A stretch of 64,000 nucleotides of DNA, from the NCBI GenBank assembly GCA_910584655.1, contig CAJUBJ010000002.1, positions 62,001 through 126,000 on the forward strand. Reading direction: 5' to 3'. This DNA is from an uncultured Bacilli bacterium (GTDB lineage: Bacteria; Bacillota_I; Bacilli_A; RF39; UBA660). Both the position numbers and the translations under genes were made by a program. The notes below the pieces were generated by a model, which saw only the letters and a program-made list of their open reading frames with translations, was not told where the DNA came from and did no database searches. This document shows, piece by piece, positions 37,105-45,929 of this stretch (positions within the stretch are counted from its first letter, which is position 1; the number at the start of each line of letters is the position of its first letter).

Positions 37105-37183
37105 TTAGTTGCACTTTTTAAAAATTTAAGCATTTTTTGTAAAGATTAGTTGCACTTTATGTATAAAGAATTAGAAAAGTGCA
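37105..37183. promoter_or_regulatory. 13-bp direct repeats and inverted half-site in the divergent region before tspO
   Basis: TTAGTTGCACTTT occurs at 37105-37117 and 37146-37158, 41 bases (about four helical turns) apart. TGCACTTT recurs inverted at 37176-37183. The region separates the LiaF-like gene (minus) and tspO (plus) and so could regulate either. No regulator is assigned. Confidence 0.55.
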
Positions 37184-37209
37184 TAATATAGCTTATGAGG
37201 GTTGATACT

Positions 37210-37668
37210 ATGAAAAAAATATTAAAAAATGGATTTTATTTATTATTTCCTTTAATTATTGGAGGGATTGTATCATTATTAATTGCAAATAGTATAGATT
37301 ATAATGAATTAATTAAGCCCCCACTTACGCCACCTAGTATATTATTTCCTATAGCTTGGACTATTATTTATCTTTTAATGGGAATTTCATTTTACTTATT
37401 AAATACTAAATACAAAGATGATATAACTTATGAAAGCATTATTTATTATATTCAGTTATTTATAAATGCTATGTGGTCAATAATATTTTTTCTACTTAAA
37501 TGGAGATTTATTTCTTGCATATGGATTTTATTATTAGATATTTTTGTTATATATATGATTTATTTATTCTATAGAAAATGTAAAATTAGTGCTTATTTAA
37601 ATACCTTTTATTTGTTATGGATATTGTTTGCTACTTATTTAACAATAGGGATATTTATTTTAAATTAA
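37210..37668 (+). CDS. tspO: TspO/MBR family tryptophan-rich sensory protein
   Basis: This is the only plus-strand gene. The start is ATG 37210, eight bases after GAGGG; the ATG at 37195 lacks a site. The 152-residue protein has five helices and the family pattern KPPLTPPSILFPIAWTIIYLLMGIS, then LFINAMWSIIFFLLKW with the conserved Asn and Trp. TspO proteins bind porphyrins and take part in tetrapyrrole or redox stress responses. It ends in a two-way terminator shared with the opposing gene. Confidence 0.92.
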   Translation: MKKILKNGFYLLFPLIIGGIVSLLIANSIDYNELIKPPLTPPSILFPIAWTIIYLLMGISFYLLNTKYKDDITYESIIYYIQLFINAMWSIIFFLLKWRFISCIWILLLDIFVIYMIYLFYRKCKISAYLNTFYLLWILFATYLTIGIFILN

Positions 37669-37695
37669 AAAATGAAACTATGATGTTTCATTTTT
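37668..37695. terminator. Bidirectional terminator between tspO and the DUF2975-like gene
   Basis: AAAAATGAAAC (37668-37678) pairs perfectly with GTTTCATTTTT (37685-37695). T-runs lie on both 3' sides. Confidence 0.88.
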
Positions 37696-37707
37696 ATTTT
37701 TAGTAAT

Positions 37708-38355
37708 CTATTCTTTTTCCGTTATGTTACTTTGAATTTCTCTAGCATAATCAAAAATGTGTGATGTACAGAATATTATTAATATAAGAATTATATATGA
37801 TAAATTCAAGCTTACTTTTCCACCTAATGCGATTATACTATTTAAGATATATGATAAAACAAAAGATATTATTATATTTAATGTTAAGACATATCCAATA
37901 GTTCTTATTAACTTAGAATTTTCTTTTATAAATGGTGTTGGTTTCATAGAAATATTTTTGAAAAGTTTATCTACTTTTATTAGCAAGAAAATAATAATTG
38001 ATAGTTCAATAATAGCACTTAGTACAGAAAAAATAAAAAACATTTTTATACTATTACCATTATCCTTTTTATATAAATCTTTAATAATATTTAGTCCTAT
38101 TTCAACATATTCTTTATTAGCTCCAACAGCATTAGCACTAGATTCAACATCTATTGTCTCACCAAATATTACTACATTATTATTATAATCTACTTTAAGA
38201 TTGCTAATGCCAAATATTAAAAATGATCCACCTATAGCAATTATGATTGTAGCTATAGAGCAAATAATCCATAGTATACGTGCAATAATATATATTGTAT
38301 TACTAAGACTTCTCATTTTTTTATTAACTTCTTTATTAATGGTCACACTTTTCAT
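37708..38355 (-). CDS. Four-helix membrane protein, DUF2975-like
   Basis: The 215-residue protein has four hydrophobic segments: near 18-45, 103-125, 151-170 and 176-197. Between the first two is an extracytoplasmic stretch rich in Val, Asp and Asn. The last block, IFCTSHIFDYAREIQSNITEKE, resembles the end of DUF2975 proteins (vFxyGxxLQ). Those are often encoded beside a small Cro/YozG-like repressor, but none is seen here. AAGGAG precedes the ATG. The family call is tentative. Confidence 0.6.
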   Translation of the reverse strand: MKSVTINKEVNKKMRSLSNTIYIIARILWIICSIATIIIAIGGSFLIFGISNLKVDYNNNVVIFGETIDVESSANAVGANKEYVEIGLNIIKDLYKKDNGNSIKMFFIFSVLSAIIELSIIIFLLIKVDKLFKNISMKPTPFIKENSKLIRTIGYVLTLNIIISFVLSYILNSIIALGGKVSLNLSYIILILIIFCTSHIFDYAREIQSNITEKE

Positions 38356-38429
38356 ATAGTTTTACTCCTTTTGTAATTAAATCTTTTTATTATTTTAATT
38401 ATACTATAATTTGATATTTGATGACTTAA

Positions 38430-38987
38430 TTATTTTATATAAAAGCCAAAGATAATTCCACATATAGCACCAATTAAATGTCCTAAATGTGATACGTTAT
38501 CTTTTTTAAACAATCCATCTAATATTTCATTAACTATATAAAATATAAATATTAAGATGAGAGTTAAAGGAATTTTTCCTGTTTCAATATTCACAAAAGA
38601 ACTTAGAATTATTAACATAAAGGCAATTCCACTAGCTCCTAAAATTTTATTTTTACTAACTAGAGAGTTTATTATACCAGTAATGAATGCTGTAATCAAA
38701 ATCATTATTAGTAGGTTTATTGTACCATATTTTTCTTCTGTCATTGGTCCAATAAGTAAGATAATCATGAAGTTTGATGAAAAATGACGCCAGTTATCAT
38801 GACCTAATATATGAGTAAAGAATCTTATATAAGTTAAAGGATTAAATAAAGAGCTTCGATATGAAGAAAATAACAAGTCATTAGATTGTTTATTGGTCAT
38901 CATACTTAGTATTAAGGCTATAAAAGATATAAAAAAGTAAGATAAGATTAAAATTGAGTTATATTGAATGTAATTTAATATTTCCAT
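38430..38987 (-). CDS. Rhomboid-family intramembrane serine protease
   Basis: The 185-residue protein has six hydrophobic segments. The catalytic Ser is in GASGIAFML and the catalytic His in HLGHLIGAICG. The oxyanion-side motif is degenerate: HDNWRHFSSNFM keeps the H..N arrangement of the second helix. It would cleave membrane proteins within the bilayer. GGTGAT lies four bases before the ATG. It follows the VanZ-RDD gene by 34 bases and is probably transcribed with it. Confidence 0.88.
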   Translation of the reverse strand: MEILNYIQYNSILILSYFFISFIALILSMMTNKQSNDLLFSSYRSSLFNPLTYIRFFTHILGHDNWRHFSSNFMIILLIGPMTEEKYGTINLLIMILITAFITGIINSLVSKNKILGASGIAFMLIILSSFVNIETGKIPLTLILIFIFYIVNEILDGLFKKDNVSHLGHLIGAICGIIFGFYIK

Positions 38988-39021
38988 ATTATCACCAATA
39001 TTATTATAACAGAATATTTTA

Positions 39022-40107
39022 TTATTTAATTGTACTTTTATATTCTAATGAAAATAATTTGTCATAGAACATAGTGTTATCTTTGAATAATGTTATTAGA
39101 TTTATTAAATAAAATAAAGGAATTATTAGTATAGTTCCAAAGGTAAAGATTATTTTTATAAATATAACATTATGAAAATTAGTAATATAAATCATAAATA
39201 ATAAAGGAGCGAATGGTAAAATAAAGTAATAAAAAGCTTTAAATATAGGATGAATTATTGCATTTAATAATGGATTTTTATTAAATGTTTTCTTGACATT
39301 TAGGAATTTACCAGATATTGTTGTAACATTTAAGATTAATGGTATTATCAAGTAATAGATAATAAATGAAATTATAATAGTATGACGATTACCTATAATT
39401 AAATACAATATTGTTGTTAGAATTAAATATAAAAATAAGTCTAAGAAAGTAATTGTTAATTTTCGTAATGGTGAGACAATAAGACCTTGTTCCTTTGATT
39501 CTTTATCAATTTTATCACGTGATGGAAGGAATCTATCTATTAGTGACATTAAATAAAATCCTAATACTCCACCTAATGTGTTTAAAATAAGATCATCTAT
39601 ATCAAATAAGCGGTAAGCTCTAGGATAAATAAAATAAAGACCACTAAGTTGAGTAAGTTCAAAAAATAAGCTGAGTAAGAAACTTAGTAATAATGTTTTC
39701 TTAAAACTACATTTATAATAATATTTTAAGTACATTCCAAAAGGAATTGTCATGAAGATATTAAATATAACAACATAAAATGATGAATGTTTAATAGCTA
39801 AAAGATATGTAGATGGCTCAGTTATGATAAGAGGACTTTCTTTTATGAAATCACTAACGAATGAAAAAGGAATTAGGTTCATAGTAGGTGTTGTTAAAGC
39901 TCTAACCTCTTCTATACTTGGTAATGGTAAGATAACTAGAAAATAGATAGTTAAAAGATATAAAACGAAAGAATAAATTATAAGTACTCTTAATTTATGA
40001 ATTGATCCATATTTATGATAATTACTTATTATAAAAGGGATTGTAATTAATAAAGCTATTAAGGGGAAGAATAAAAATGATTTTTTTATAGTATCAATAT
40101 ATTGCAT
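39022..40107 (-). CDS. VanZ-RDD fusion membrane protein
   Basis: The start is ATG 40107, following AGAGGTGA; the upstream in-frame GTG is inside the site. The 361-residue protein has an N-terminal VanZ-like domain: TPTMNLIPFSF, IFMTIPFGMYL, FELTQL and DIDDLILNTLGGVLGF, the VanZ signature. A C-terminal four-helix RDD-like domain ends KDNTMFYDKLFSLEYKS. VanZ gives low-level teicoplanin resistance in enterococci. Most chromosomal VanZ-like proteins have no proven role. Confidence 0.85.
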   Translation of the reverse strand: MQYIDTIKKSFLFFPLIALLITIPFIISNYHKYGSIHKLRVLIIYSFVLYLLTIYFLVILPLPSIEEVRALTTPTMNLIPFSFVSDFIKESPLIITEPSTYLLAIKHSSFYVVIFNIFMTIPFGMYLKYYYKCSFKKTLLLSFLLSLFFELTQLSGLYFIYPRAYRLFDIDDLILNTLGGVLGFYLMSLIDRFLPSRDKIDKESKEQGLIVSPLRKLTITFLDLFLYLILTTILYLIIGNRHTIIISFIIYYLIIPLILNVTTISGKFLNVKKTFNKNPLLNAIIHPIFKAFYYFILPFAPLLFMIYITNFHNVIFIKIIFTFGTILIIPLFYLINLITLFKDNTMFYDKLFSLEYKSTIK

Positions 40108-40173
40108 AATATTCACCTCTACAAAATAGTATAGACACTTTAAGTGACATTTAACTTACAATACAAAAATAAA

Positions 40174-40197
40174 AAGATTAGTTATAAAACTAATCTT
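40174..40197 (-). terminator. Terminator after the HtrA gene
   Basis: AAGATTAGTT (40174-40183) pairs with AACTAATCTT (40188-40197), loop ATAA, then a T-rich tail. Confidence 0.85.
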
Positions 40198-41593
40198 ATG
40201 CATTCATTCCTTTACTTCCTAAGGTAATAGTTAAAACTCTTTTATTTCCATCTCTTTCAACTGTTATTTCTACTTTATCGCCGATGTCATGTTTGTATAG
40301 TTCGAATTTAAAGAATGAAGAGTTTTCAATTTCAACATCGTTTATTTTTAAAATTTTATCTCCTTTTTGTAAACCACCTTTAGAAGCTGGTGACCCAGAT
40401 TCTACTGCTTGAACATATACTCCACTTGCATCAGGATCTCTATATGTTGGTTGAGCATCTGCAACTGTAACTCCAATATATGGATAAGTTATTTCTTCAC
40501 CTTTTATAAATTTTTCTGCATATTTAACGGCAGTTTCTATTGGGATTGCAAATCCCATTCCTTCGACTTGTGAACTAGCTAATTTCATATTAGTTATACC
40601 AATAACTTCACCATTACTATTACATAATGGTCCACCAGAGTTTCCGCTATTAATTGCAGTATCTGTTTGTAATACTTGCATTACTTGTGTTGCAACATTA
40701 CTATTTGATGCTGAAACTGCTACTGTACGGTTTTTACCAGATATAACCCCTCTTGTAACAGTCCATGCATATGTTGAAGAATCTAATGGAGAACCTACAG
40801 CAAATGTTGTATCTCCTAATTTTAGATTTTCACTATTTCCTATTTCAGCTACGCTTATTATTTTTTCTTTATCTATTCCTAGAAGAGCAACATCTGAGTA
40901 TTGATCACTACCTACTACATCAACTTTTTCTCTTTTATTATTTGTAAAAACTACTCTAACTTCATCTGCACCTTCTATAACATGATTATTAGTTAAAATA
41001 TAAGCATCTTTATCATCTGTTTTATATACAAAACCTGTACCTGTTGCATATAATTTGTTTTTTGAGTAGCTTTCAACAACTACAACAGCATCATATACTT
41101 TTTCAACAGCTTCAGATATTCCTGTGTCTGTTACTGTAACTTCTCTTTTTGTAGTTTCAATAACTAGGTTCTTTAAATAATACTGATAGAAGCATGTAAA
41201 GGCACCTAAGCAAAGTATAAAGGTTACCACAACTGCTATAATTGGATAAATGTATTTTTTAGATTTTTCAAACTTATTATTTACAATTGGGACTATTATT
41301 TCATTATTAGAGTTAGTCTCCTTTGATTCTTCCTTTTTCTCTTCATTAATTATAATTTCAACATTTTGGTTTTTATCTTCTGTAGAGTTAGTTACTTTTT
41401 CTATATTATCTTTTGCAATTACCTCTTCTTCTATTATTGGTTCTGCTACTTTTTCAATTTTTTCTGTTTCTGTTTTTGCGGATTTATTTTCCTCTTTTAC
41501 TATTTTTTCACCACAATATTGGCAGAATATACTCTCACTTGGAATTTCTTTTTCACAATGAGAACATATAATATTTGATTTTTTTGTTGGCAT
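40196..41593 (-). CDS. Membrane-anchored HtrA/DegP serine protease with N-terminal zinc ribbon
   Basis: The 465-residue protein opens with a cytoplasmic zinc ribbon (Cys10, Cys13, Cys24, Cys27). An acidic Lys/Glu linker to about residue 110 and one membrane helix (YIYPIIAVVVTFILCLGAF) follow. The extracellular trypsin-like domain has the triad in LTNNHVIEG, YSDVALLGI and GNSGGPL. One PDZ domain (YIGVTVAD, GLQKGDKILKI) ends it. It degrades or refolds misfolded envelope proteins. The zinc ribbon fusion is not usual for HtrA and could link it to a cytoplasmic partner. AAGGAAG precedes the ATG. Confidence 0.92.
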   Translation of the reverse strand: MPTKKSNIICSHCEKEIPSESIFCQYCGEKIVKEENKSAKTETEKIEKVAEPIIEEEVIAKDNIEKVTNSTEDKNQNVEIIINEEKKEESKETNSNNEIIVPIVNNKFEKSKKYIYPIIAVVVTFILCLGAFTCFYQYYLKNLVIETTKREVTVTDTGISEAVEKVYDAVVVVESYSKNKLYATGTGFVYKTDDKDAYILTNNHVIEGADEVRVVFTNNKREKVDVVGSDQYSDVALLGIDKEKIISVAEIGNSENLKLGDTTFAVGSPLDSSTYAWTVTRGVISGKNRTVAVSASNSNVATQVMQVLQTDTAINSGNSGGPLCNSNGEVIGITNMKLASSQVEGMGFAIPIETAVKYAEKFIKGEEITYPYIGVTVADAQPTYRDPDASGVYVQAVESGSPASKGGLQKGDKILKINDVEIENSSFFKFELYKHDIGDKVEITVERDGNKRVLTITLGSKGMNA

Positions 41594-41698
41594 TAATAAT
41601 CTTCCTTTCGATATTAAATATACTGATAAATTGTTAAGAAATTGTGAAATTTTAGTTAAAAATTTGAAAAAAGTAAAATTTTTATACTCTCTTATTAT

Positions 41699-41726
41699 AT
41701 TATACCTCTTTTTTGTAAAATAACAA
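41699..41726 (-). promoter_or_regulatory. Promoter of the HtrA gene
   Basis: TTGTTA (41726-41721), 16-bp spacer, TATAAT (41704-41699) on the minus strand. A leader of about 100 bases follows before the ATG. Confidence 0.6.
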
Positions 41727-41752
41727 AAAAAATTATTATTAATCTTAGTAAA

Positions 41753-41779
41753 AAATAGATTGTTTTGAACAATCTATTT
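41753..41779 (-). terminator. Terminator after the PRPP synthetase gene
   Basis: A 12-bp stem, AAATAGATTGTT (41753-41764) with AACAATCTATTT (41768-41779), has a 3-base loop. Confidence 0.85.
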
Positions 41780-42916
41780 ACCTTCTTTATTAAATTTTTC
41801 TTCTACAAGTTTTACTGGATATGATTTGTCTTTCATTATTTTAGAAATAGATAAATCATTATGAATATTGTAGATGATTTGAGCTACTTGTTTTGAGCAA
41901 TCACAAACATGTAACCATTTGCATTTTTTATATTCTTCTGGGATATATGATAAATTTGTTGTATAAACACCATCTAACATTTTGTTTTGGTAGTATTCTT
42001 CAAATTTTTCTACGCCTTTAGTAAATAAAGCATATGTTACAACTACGTATATATGTTTGACATTACGTTTTTTTAATTCTTCTAAACAATCAAACATTGA
42101 TCCACCACTTGAAATCATATCATCACTGACAATAGCTGTATAACCATCAAGTTCATTCATTCCACAATAATCATGTGCGATTACTGGATACTTTCCGTCT
42201 ACTAGATTGTTGTAATCTCTTTGTTTAATAAAACTTCCTGCTTCACGATGAATGTATTTAGAATTAAATGAGTTAAGATAAACATTTCTTCTACCTGTAG
42301 CACCATTATCTGGTGCAACAAAAACTAACTTTTTAAGTCTATTCATACTTAAATCATTTATTAAATTTTCTAAAATTGTATTAGTTGGGAATACATTATC
42401 AAATTCCATATTATGAATAGCGTGTTCTACACCTTGATCATGAGCATCAAAAGTAATAAAACTTTTAACACGACTCATTGTATCTAGTTCATGCAAGGTC
42501 ATTCCACATAATAAATTTTCGCGTGTATTTCTTCTGTGTTGTCTACCTGCATATAATAGTGGCATAACAATATTAATGCTCTTGGCATGACAATCACAAG
42601 CTCCAATACCATCTTTTAATTCAATAATTAAGTCGTTTGGACTTGTGTGATTTATCATTCCACGCATTTTATATTCAATACTATAGTTTCCGATGTCTGT
42701 TAGCATGAACATATCTTTTCCTCTTACAGTTTCTTTTATTTCTACCTTAAAGTGACCATCATCAAAGAAATTTTCTTTAATTGGAACCATAAATGTGTAT
42801 TCTTCTTTATCAAGGCCATACATATTAAGTAAGTGCTCATCTATTTTTTGTCCTAGTTCTTCAGCACTTTGAAAAACCATTAATCTTAAGCTTTCGTTTT
42901 CTACTTGTTTTTTCAT
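41774..42916 (-). CDS. Atypical ribose-phosphate pyrophosphokinase (PRPP synthetase)
   Basis: The start is ATG 42916 (MKKQVENES), five bases after AGGAG; the longer frame to 43003 has no support. The 380-residue protein is longer than the 310-residue standard Prs. It keeps NTRENLLCGMTLHELDTMS, SFITFDAHDQGVEHAI, VAPDNGATGR and the ribose-phosphate loop AIVSDDMISSGGSM (standard form VDDMIDTGGT). It belongs to the divergent long Prs-like group found in some Firmicutes. PRPP feeds nucleotide, His and Trp synthesis. Activity is likely but not shown. Confidence 0.8.
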   Translation of the reverse strand: MKKQVENESLRLMVFQSAEELGQKIDEHLLNMYGLDKEEYTFMVPIKENFFDDGHFKVEIKETVRGKDMFMLTDIGNYSIEYKMRGMINHTSPNDLIIELKDGIGACDCHAKSINIVMPLLYAGRQHRRNTRENLLCGMTLHELDTMSRVKSFITFDAHDQGVEHAIHNMEFDNVFPTNTILENLINDLSMNRLKKLVFVAPDNGATGRRNVYLNSFNSKYIHREAGSFIKQRDYNNLVDGKYPVIAHDYCGMNELDGYTAIVSDDMISSGGSMFDCLEELKKRNVKHIYVVVTYALFTKGVEKFEEYYQNKMLDGVYTTNLSYIPEEYKKCKWLHVCDCSKQVAQIIYNIHNDLSISKIMKDKSYPVKLVEEKFNKEGK

Positions 42917-43038
42917 AATTACTCCTATACTTCCTTTTAATTTAAAAACAAATATTAAGCTACATTTTATCCCTTTCCTTTCTCTACCTTTTACTATTAT
43001 CAAACCATAATAATTATAACACGATTAAATAATAAAAA

Positions 43039-43061
43039 AAGTAAATCTTGGTGATTTACTT
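43039..43061 (-). terminator. Terminator of the copper operon
   Basis: AAGTAAATC (43039-43047) pairs with GATTTACTT (43053-43061), loop 5, followed by TTTTTTT on the minus strand. Confidence 0.85.
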
Positions 43062-43069
43062 AAAATTTT

Positions 43070-43294
43070 TTACATAATATTTTTTACTTCAAAATCTACT
43101 TTTTCTATTGCGTTTATCAAAGTGTCATTATCTACTTCTTCTGTTAGATATACTTCTACTTGCTTTTTATCTAAATTAACTTTTACTTTAGAAATTGGAG
43201 GTATTTCTTTAAGAGAATTTTCAACTTTTGATGCACAATGACCACAATGCATTCCCTCTACTTCTAATACTTTTTTTATTTTTTTATTAAACAT
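43070..43294 (-). CDS. copZ: Copper chaperone CopZ
   Basis: The 74-residue heavy-metal-associated domain has the Cu(I) site GMHCGHCASKV and the beta-alpha-beta fold pattern (KVKVNLDKKQVEVYL). It carries Cu(I) to the CopA ATPase. Its start overlaps the end of copA by eight bases, and it is the last gene of csoR-copA-copZ. Confidence 0.93.
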   Translation of the reverse strand: MFNKKIKKVLEVEGMHCGHCASKVENSLKEIPPISKVKVNLDKKQVEVYLTEEVDNDTLINAIEKVDFEVKNIM

Positions 43295-45506
43295 TATTAT
43301 CTTTCCTTTCTAACTTTATTTTTTTTAATCTTAAAGCATTAAATATTACTGTTAAACTACTTATTGTCATTGCTAGTGATGCTAACATAGGATTTAAACT
43401 TATGCTAGGAATAAAACCTAGAGCAGCTGGAATCATTAAAATATTATAAAAGAATGCCCAGAACAAATTTTGTTTTAAGTTTCTTAGTGTATGTTTGCTA
43501 ATTTTTAATAAATTGATTATTTTTTTTAAATCATCGTTAAGTAAAATAACGTCTGCAGAATCTATAGCAATATCTGTTGCATTACTTATAGATACACCAA
43601 TATTAGCTTCTGCAAGGGATGGAGCATCATTTATACCATCACCTATCATCATAACTATATTACCTTTATTTTTAAGTCTCTTAATAGCATTTGTTTTTTC
43701 TTTAGGTAAGACGTTTGCTATTACTTTTTTTATACCTAACTTAGTAGCGATAATATTAGCTGTCATTTCATTATCTCCAGATAACATTATTACTTCTAAA
43801 TTATTATTTTTTAGTTCTTCGATTATTTCTTGAGCGTTATCTCTTATAATATCGCTTACTCCTATCAAGGCTTTTATTTCTTTATTTATTACACAATAGA
43901 TTATACTGTTAGCATTTTTAGTAAGCTTTTCTTCATCATTATTATGATCATTTTTTATTTTTAGTTTTTTTAAAATTTTAGCATTACCTAAATAAATTTC
44001 GTCATCATTAATCATACCTTGAATGCCAATACCTTCTATATTTTTAAAATTAGTAACCTCTTGTAAAGGAAGATTATTTTCTTGTTGGTAATCATTAAAG
44101 GATGAACTTATAGGATGAGAGGAATTCATTTCTAAACTACATATTTTGCTAAGTAGACGGTTATCACTTTCATTACTATAGTTATAAAACTCAGATATTT
44201 TTAAATTACCATATGTAAGTGTTCCTGTTTTATCAAATACTATAGTGTCAACTTTATTTATAATTTCTAATGTTTCACTATTTTTTATTAGGATACCATT
44301 ACTTGCACATAATCCTTCACTAACTACTATAGCTAATGGAGTTGCAAGGCCTAAAGCACAAGGGCAAGCTACAACTAAGACTGATACAAATGTATTTAGG
44401 GTCTCATTAAATGGTACTTTTAAAATTAAATTAATCAGAATGGAAAGAAAAGCAATTATTAAAACAATTGGAACAAAGTAGCTACTTATTTTATCTGCAA
44501 GCCTAGCTATTTTAGTTTTAGTGTTTGTTGCTTCTAGAACTAGTTTTACTATTCCTGATATTGTTGAATCACGACCAATATGTTCTGCTTTATATTCAAT
44601 AGTTCCATCATAATTAATACTTCCAGCAATAACTTTATCATTAATTGATTTTTTTACAGGAAGAGATTCACCTGTTATGAAAGTTTCATCTAGATGAGTT
44701 TCTCCTTTTGTTATAATTCCATCAACAGCTATTTTCATACCTGGTTTAGCAATTAGAATCATACCAACACGTACTTCATCAATAGTTATTTCTTTTTGTT
44801 TTCCGTTTTCTAAATAGTAAGCTTTTTCTGGTGTTATTAAAGATAACTTCTTAATTGCTTCTTTTGTTTTATCTTTGCTTTTTGAATCAATAAACCTTCC
44901 TAATTTGATGAAAAATATGACCATTGATACTGATTCAAAATATAATATATGTATATATTCTGGATAACCTTTTATAACCATTATTGTATTATATAAGCTA
45001 TAGATGTAGCTACTTAATACTCCTATACTTACAAGTGTATCCATATTAGGTGTTTTATGAATTAAATTTTTATAACCGTTTTTTATTATGTCAAAACCAT
45101 AAATTAAGAACGTAGATGCAAGTATTAGTAAACTTATCGAGTAATTTTCAGGATTTTTATGAATACTTAGGAATGGTAATTCTTTTAAGTGGAACATATG
45201 AGCCATAGAAATATACATTATTAATGCTGCTATAATTCCAAAAATGATTAGATATATTTTACTTTTTTTATTTTCTTTATATTCTTTTTTATCATCATAA
45301 ACACCAAGTGATTTAAAACCTGCTTCTTTGATAAATCTATTTAGGTCTTCTAAAGTTAAGGATTCTTCATAACTAATACTTGCAGTTGCCATTACTAGAT
45401 TTACAGAAGCATCTAAAATATGTTCTTGTTTATTTAAATATTTTTCTAAACCGCTTGAGCAAGCGCTACAAGTCATACCTTCAATACTTAATATTACTTT
45501 TTTCAT
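43287..45506 (-). CDS. copA: Copper-exporting P1B-type ATPase CopA
   Basis: CopA pumps Cu(I) out of the cell. The 739-residue protein has one N-terminal metal-binding domain (GMTCSACSSGLE), eight helices and the transmembrane ACPCALGLATP site. The actuator motif is TFITGESLPV, the phosphorylation site is VFDKTGTLTYG, the P1B marker is SSHPISS, and the hinge is MIGDGINDAPSLAEA. The late YN and MASLAMTISSL in the last helices fit a Cu(I) type. AGGTGAT precedes the ATG, two bases from the csoR stop region. Confidence 0.95.
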   Translation of the reverse strand: MKKVILSIEGMTCSACSSGLEKYLNKQEHILDASVNLVMATASISYEESLTLEDLNRFIKEAGFKSLGVYDDKKEYKENKKSKIYLIIFGIIAALIMYISMAHMFHLKELPFLSIHKNPENYSISLLILASTFLIYGFDIIKNGYKNLIHKTPNMDTLVSIGVLSSYIYSLYNTIMVIKGYPEYIHILYFESVSMVIFFIKLGRFIDSKSKDKTKEAIKKLSLITPEKAYYLENGKQKEITIDEVRVGMILIAKPGMKIAVDGIITKGETHLDETFITGESLPVKKSINDKVIAGSINYDGTIEYKAEHIGRDSTISGIVKLVLEATNTKTKIARLADKISSYFVPIVLIIAFLSILINLILKVPFNETLNTFVSVLVVACPCALGLATPLAIVVSEGLCASNGILIKNSETLEIINKVDTIVFDKTGTLTYGNLKISEFYNYSNESDNRLLSKICSLEMNSSHPISSSFNDYQQENNLPLQEVTNFKNIEGIGIQGMINDDEIYLGNAKILKKLKIKNDHNNDEEKLTKNANSIIYCVINKEIKALIGVSDIIRDNAQEIIEELKNNNLEVIMLSGDNEMTANIIATKLGIKKVIANVLPKEKTNAIKRLKNKGNIVMMIGDGINDAPSLAEANIGVSISNATDIAIDSADVILLNDDLKKIINLLKISKHTLRNLKQNLFWAFFYNILMIPAALGFIPSISLNPMLASLAMTISSLTVIFNALRLKKIKLERKDNNV

Positions 45507-45510
45507 TTTA

Positions 45511-45819
45511 TCACCTATTCATTTTTTCAAATAATGATACTATTTCATCTATTACCTCTAATTTATCATTTTTAATGTCTTCTACAACACATGTACTTAA
45601 ATGATTTTTTAGTAATTCTGTACCTAAGCTCTTTAAGGATTTATCTATTGCTGAAATTTGAATTAATATATCTGCACAATATCTTTCATCAGTAATCATC
45701 TGTCTTACACCCTTTATTTGACCTTCGATGATATTTAGTCTTTTATTAATACGTTTCTTCTCTTCTTCTGTACGAGTTTTCTTTCTTACACACTCATGAC
45801 AATTTTTACATTCATTCAT
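45511..45819 (-). CDS. csoR: Copper-sensing repressor CsoR
   Basis: The start is ATG 45819 (MNECKNCHEC), four bases after GGTGAT. The 102-residue four-helix protein has RLNIIEGQIKGVRQMI and the Cu(I) ligands: Cys in ERYCADIL, His and Cys in NHLSTCV. The extra N-terminal cysteines (CKNCHEC) could also bind metal. It represses the operon until Cu(I) binds; its operator lies in its own promoter. Confidence 0.94.
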   Translation of the reverse strand: MNECKNCHECVRKKTRTEEEKKRINKRLNIIEGQIKGVRQMITDERYCADILIQISAIDKSLKSLGTELLKNHLSTCVVEDIKNDKLEVIDEIVSLFEKMNR

Positions 45820-45835
45820 TTTTATCACCAATTTA

Positions 45836-45864
45836 ATTATATACCCCTATAGAGTATTTGTAAA
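45836..45864 (-). promoter_or_regulatory. csoR-copA-copZ promoter with CsoR operator in the spacer
   Basis: TTTACA (45864-45859), 17-bp spacer, TATAAT (45841-45836) on the minus strand. The spacer is filled by ATACTCTATAGGGGTAT (45857-45841), a pseudo-palindrome with the G/C tract flanked by AT that typifies CsoR sites. Confidence 0.85.
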
Positions 45865-45911
45865 GTTTAAAAACATAATGATTTTTCTATTTTTAAATAC
45901 GAATAATAAAA

Positions 45912-45929
45912 AAGAACATTATTGTTCTT
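45912..45929 (-). terminator. Terminator of the secreted-protein/ABC operon
   Basis: AAGAACA (45912-45918) pairs with TGTTCTT (45923-45929), loop TTAT, with T-run, overlapping the permease stop. Confidence 0.75.

Noticed and set aside
39022..40107. Calling the VanZ-RDD gene a glycopeptide-resistance determinant
   Set aside because: There are no other van genes, and VanZ-like proteins are common in susceptible Firmicutes.
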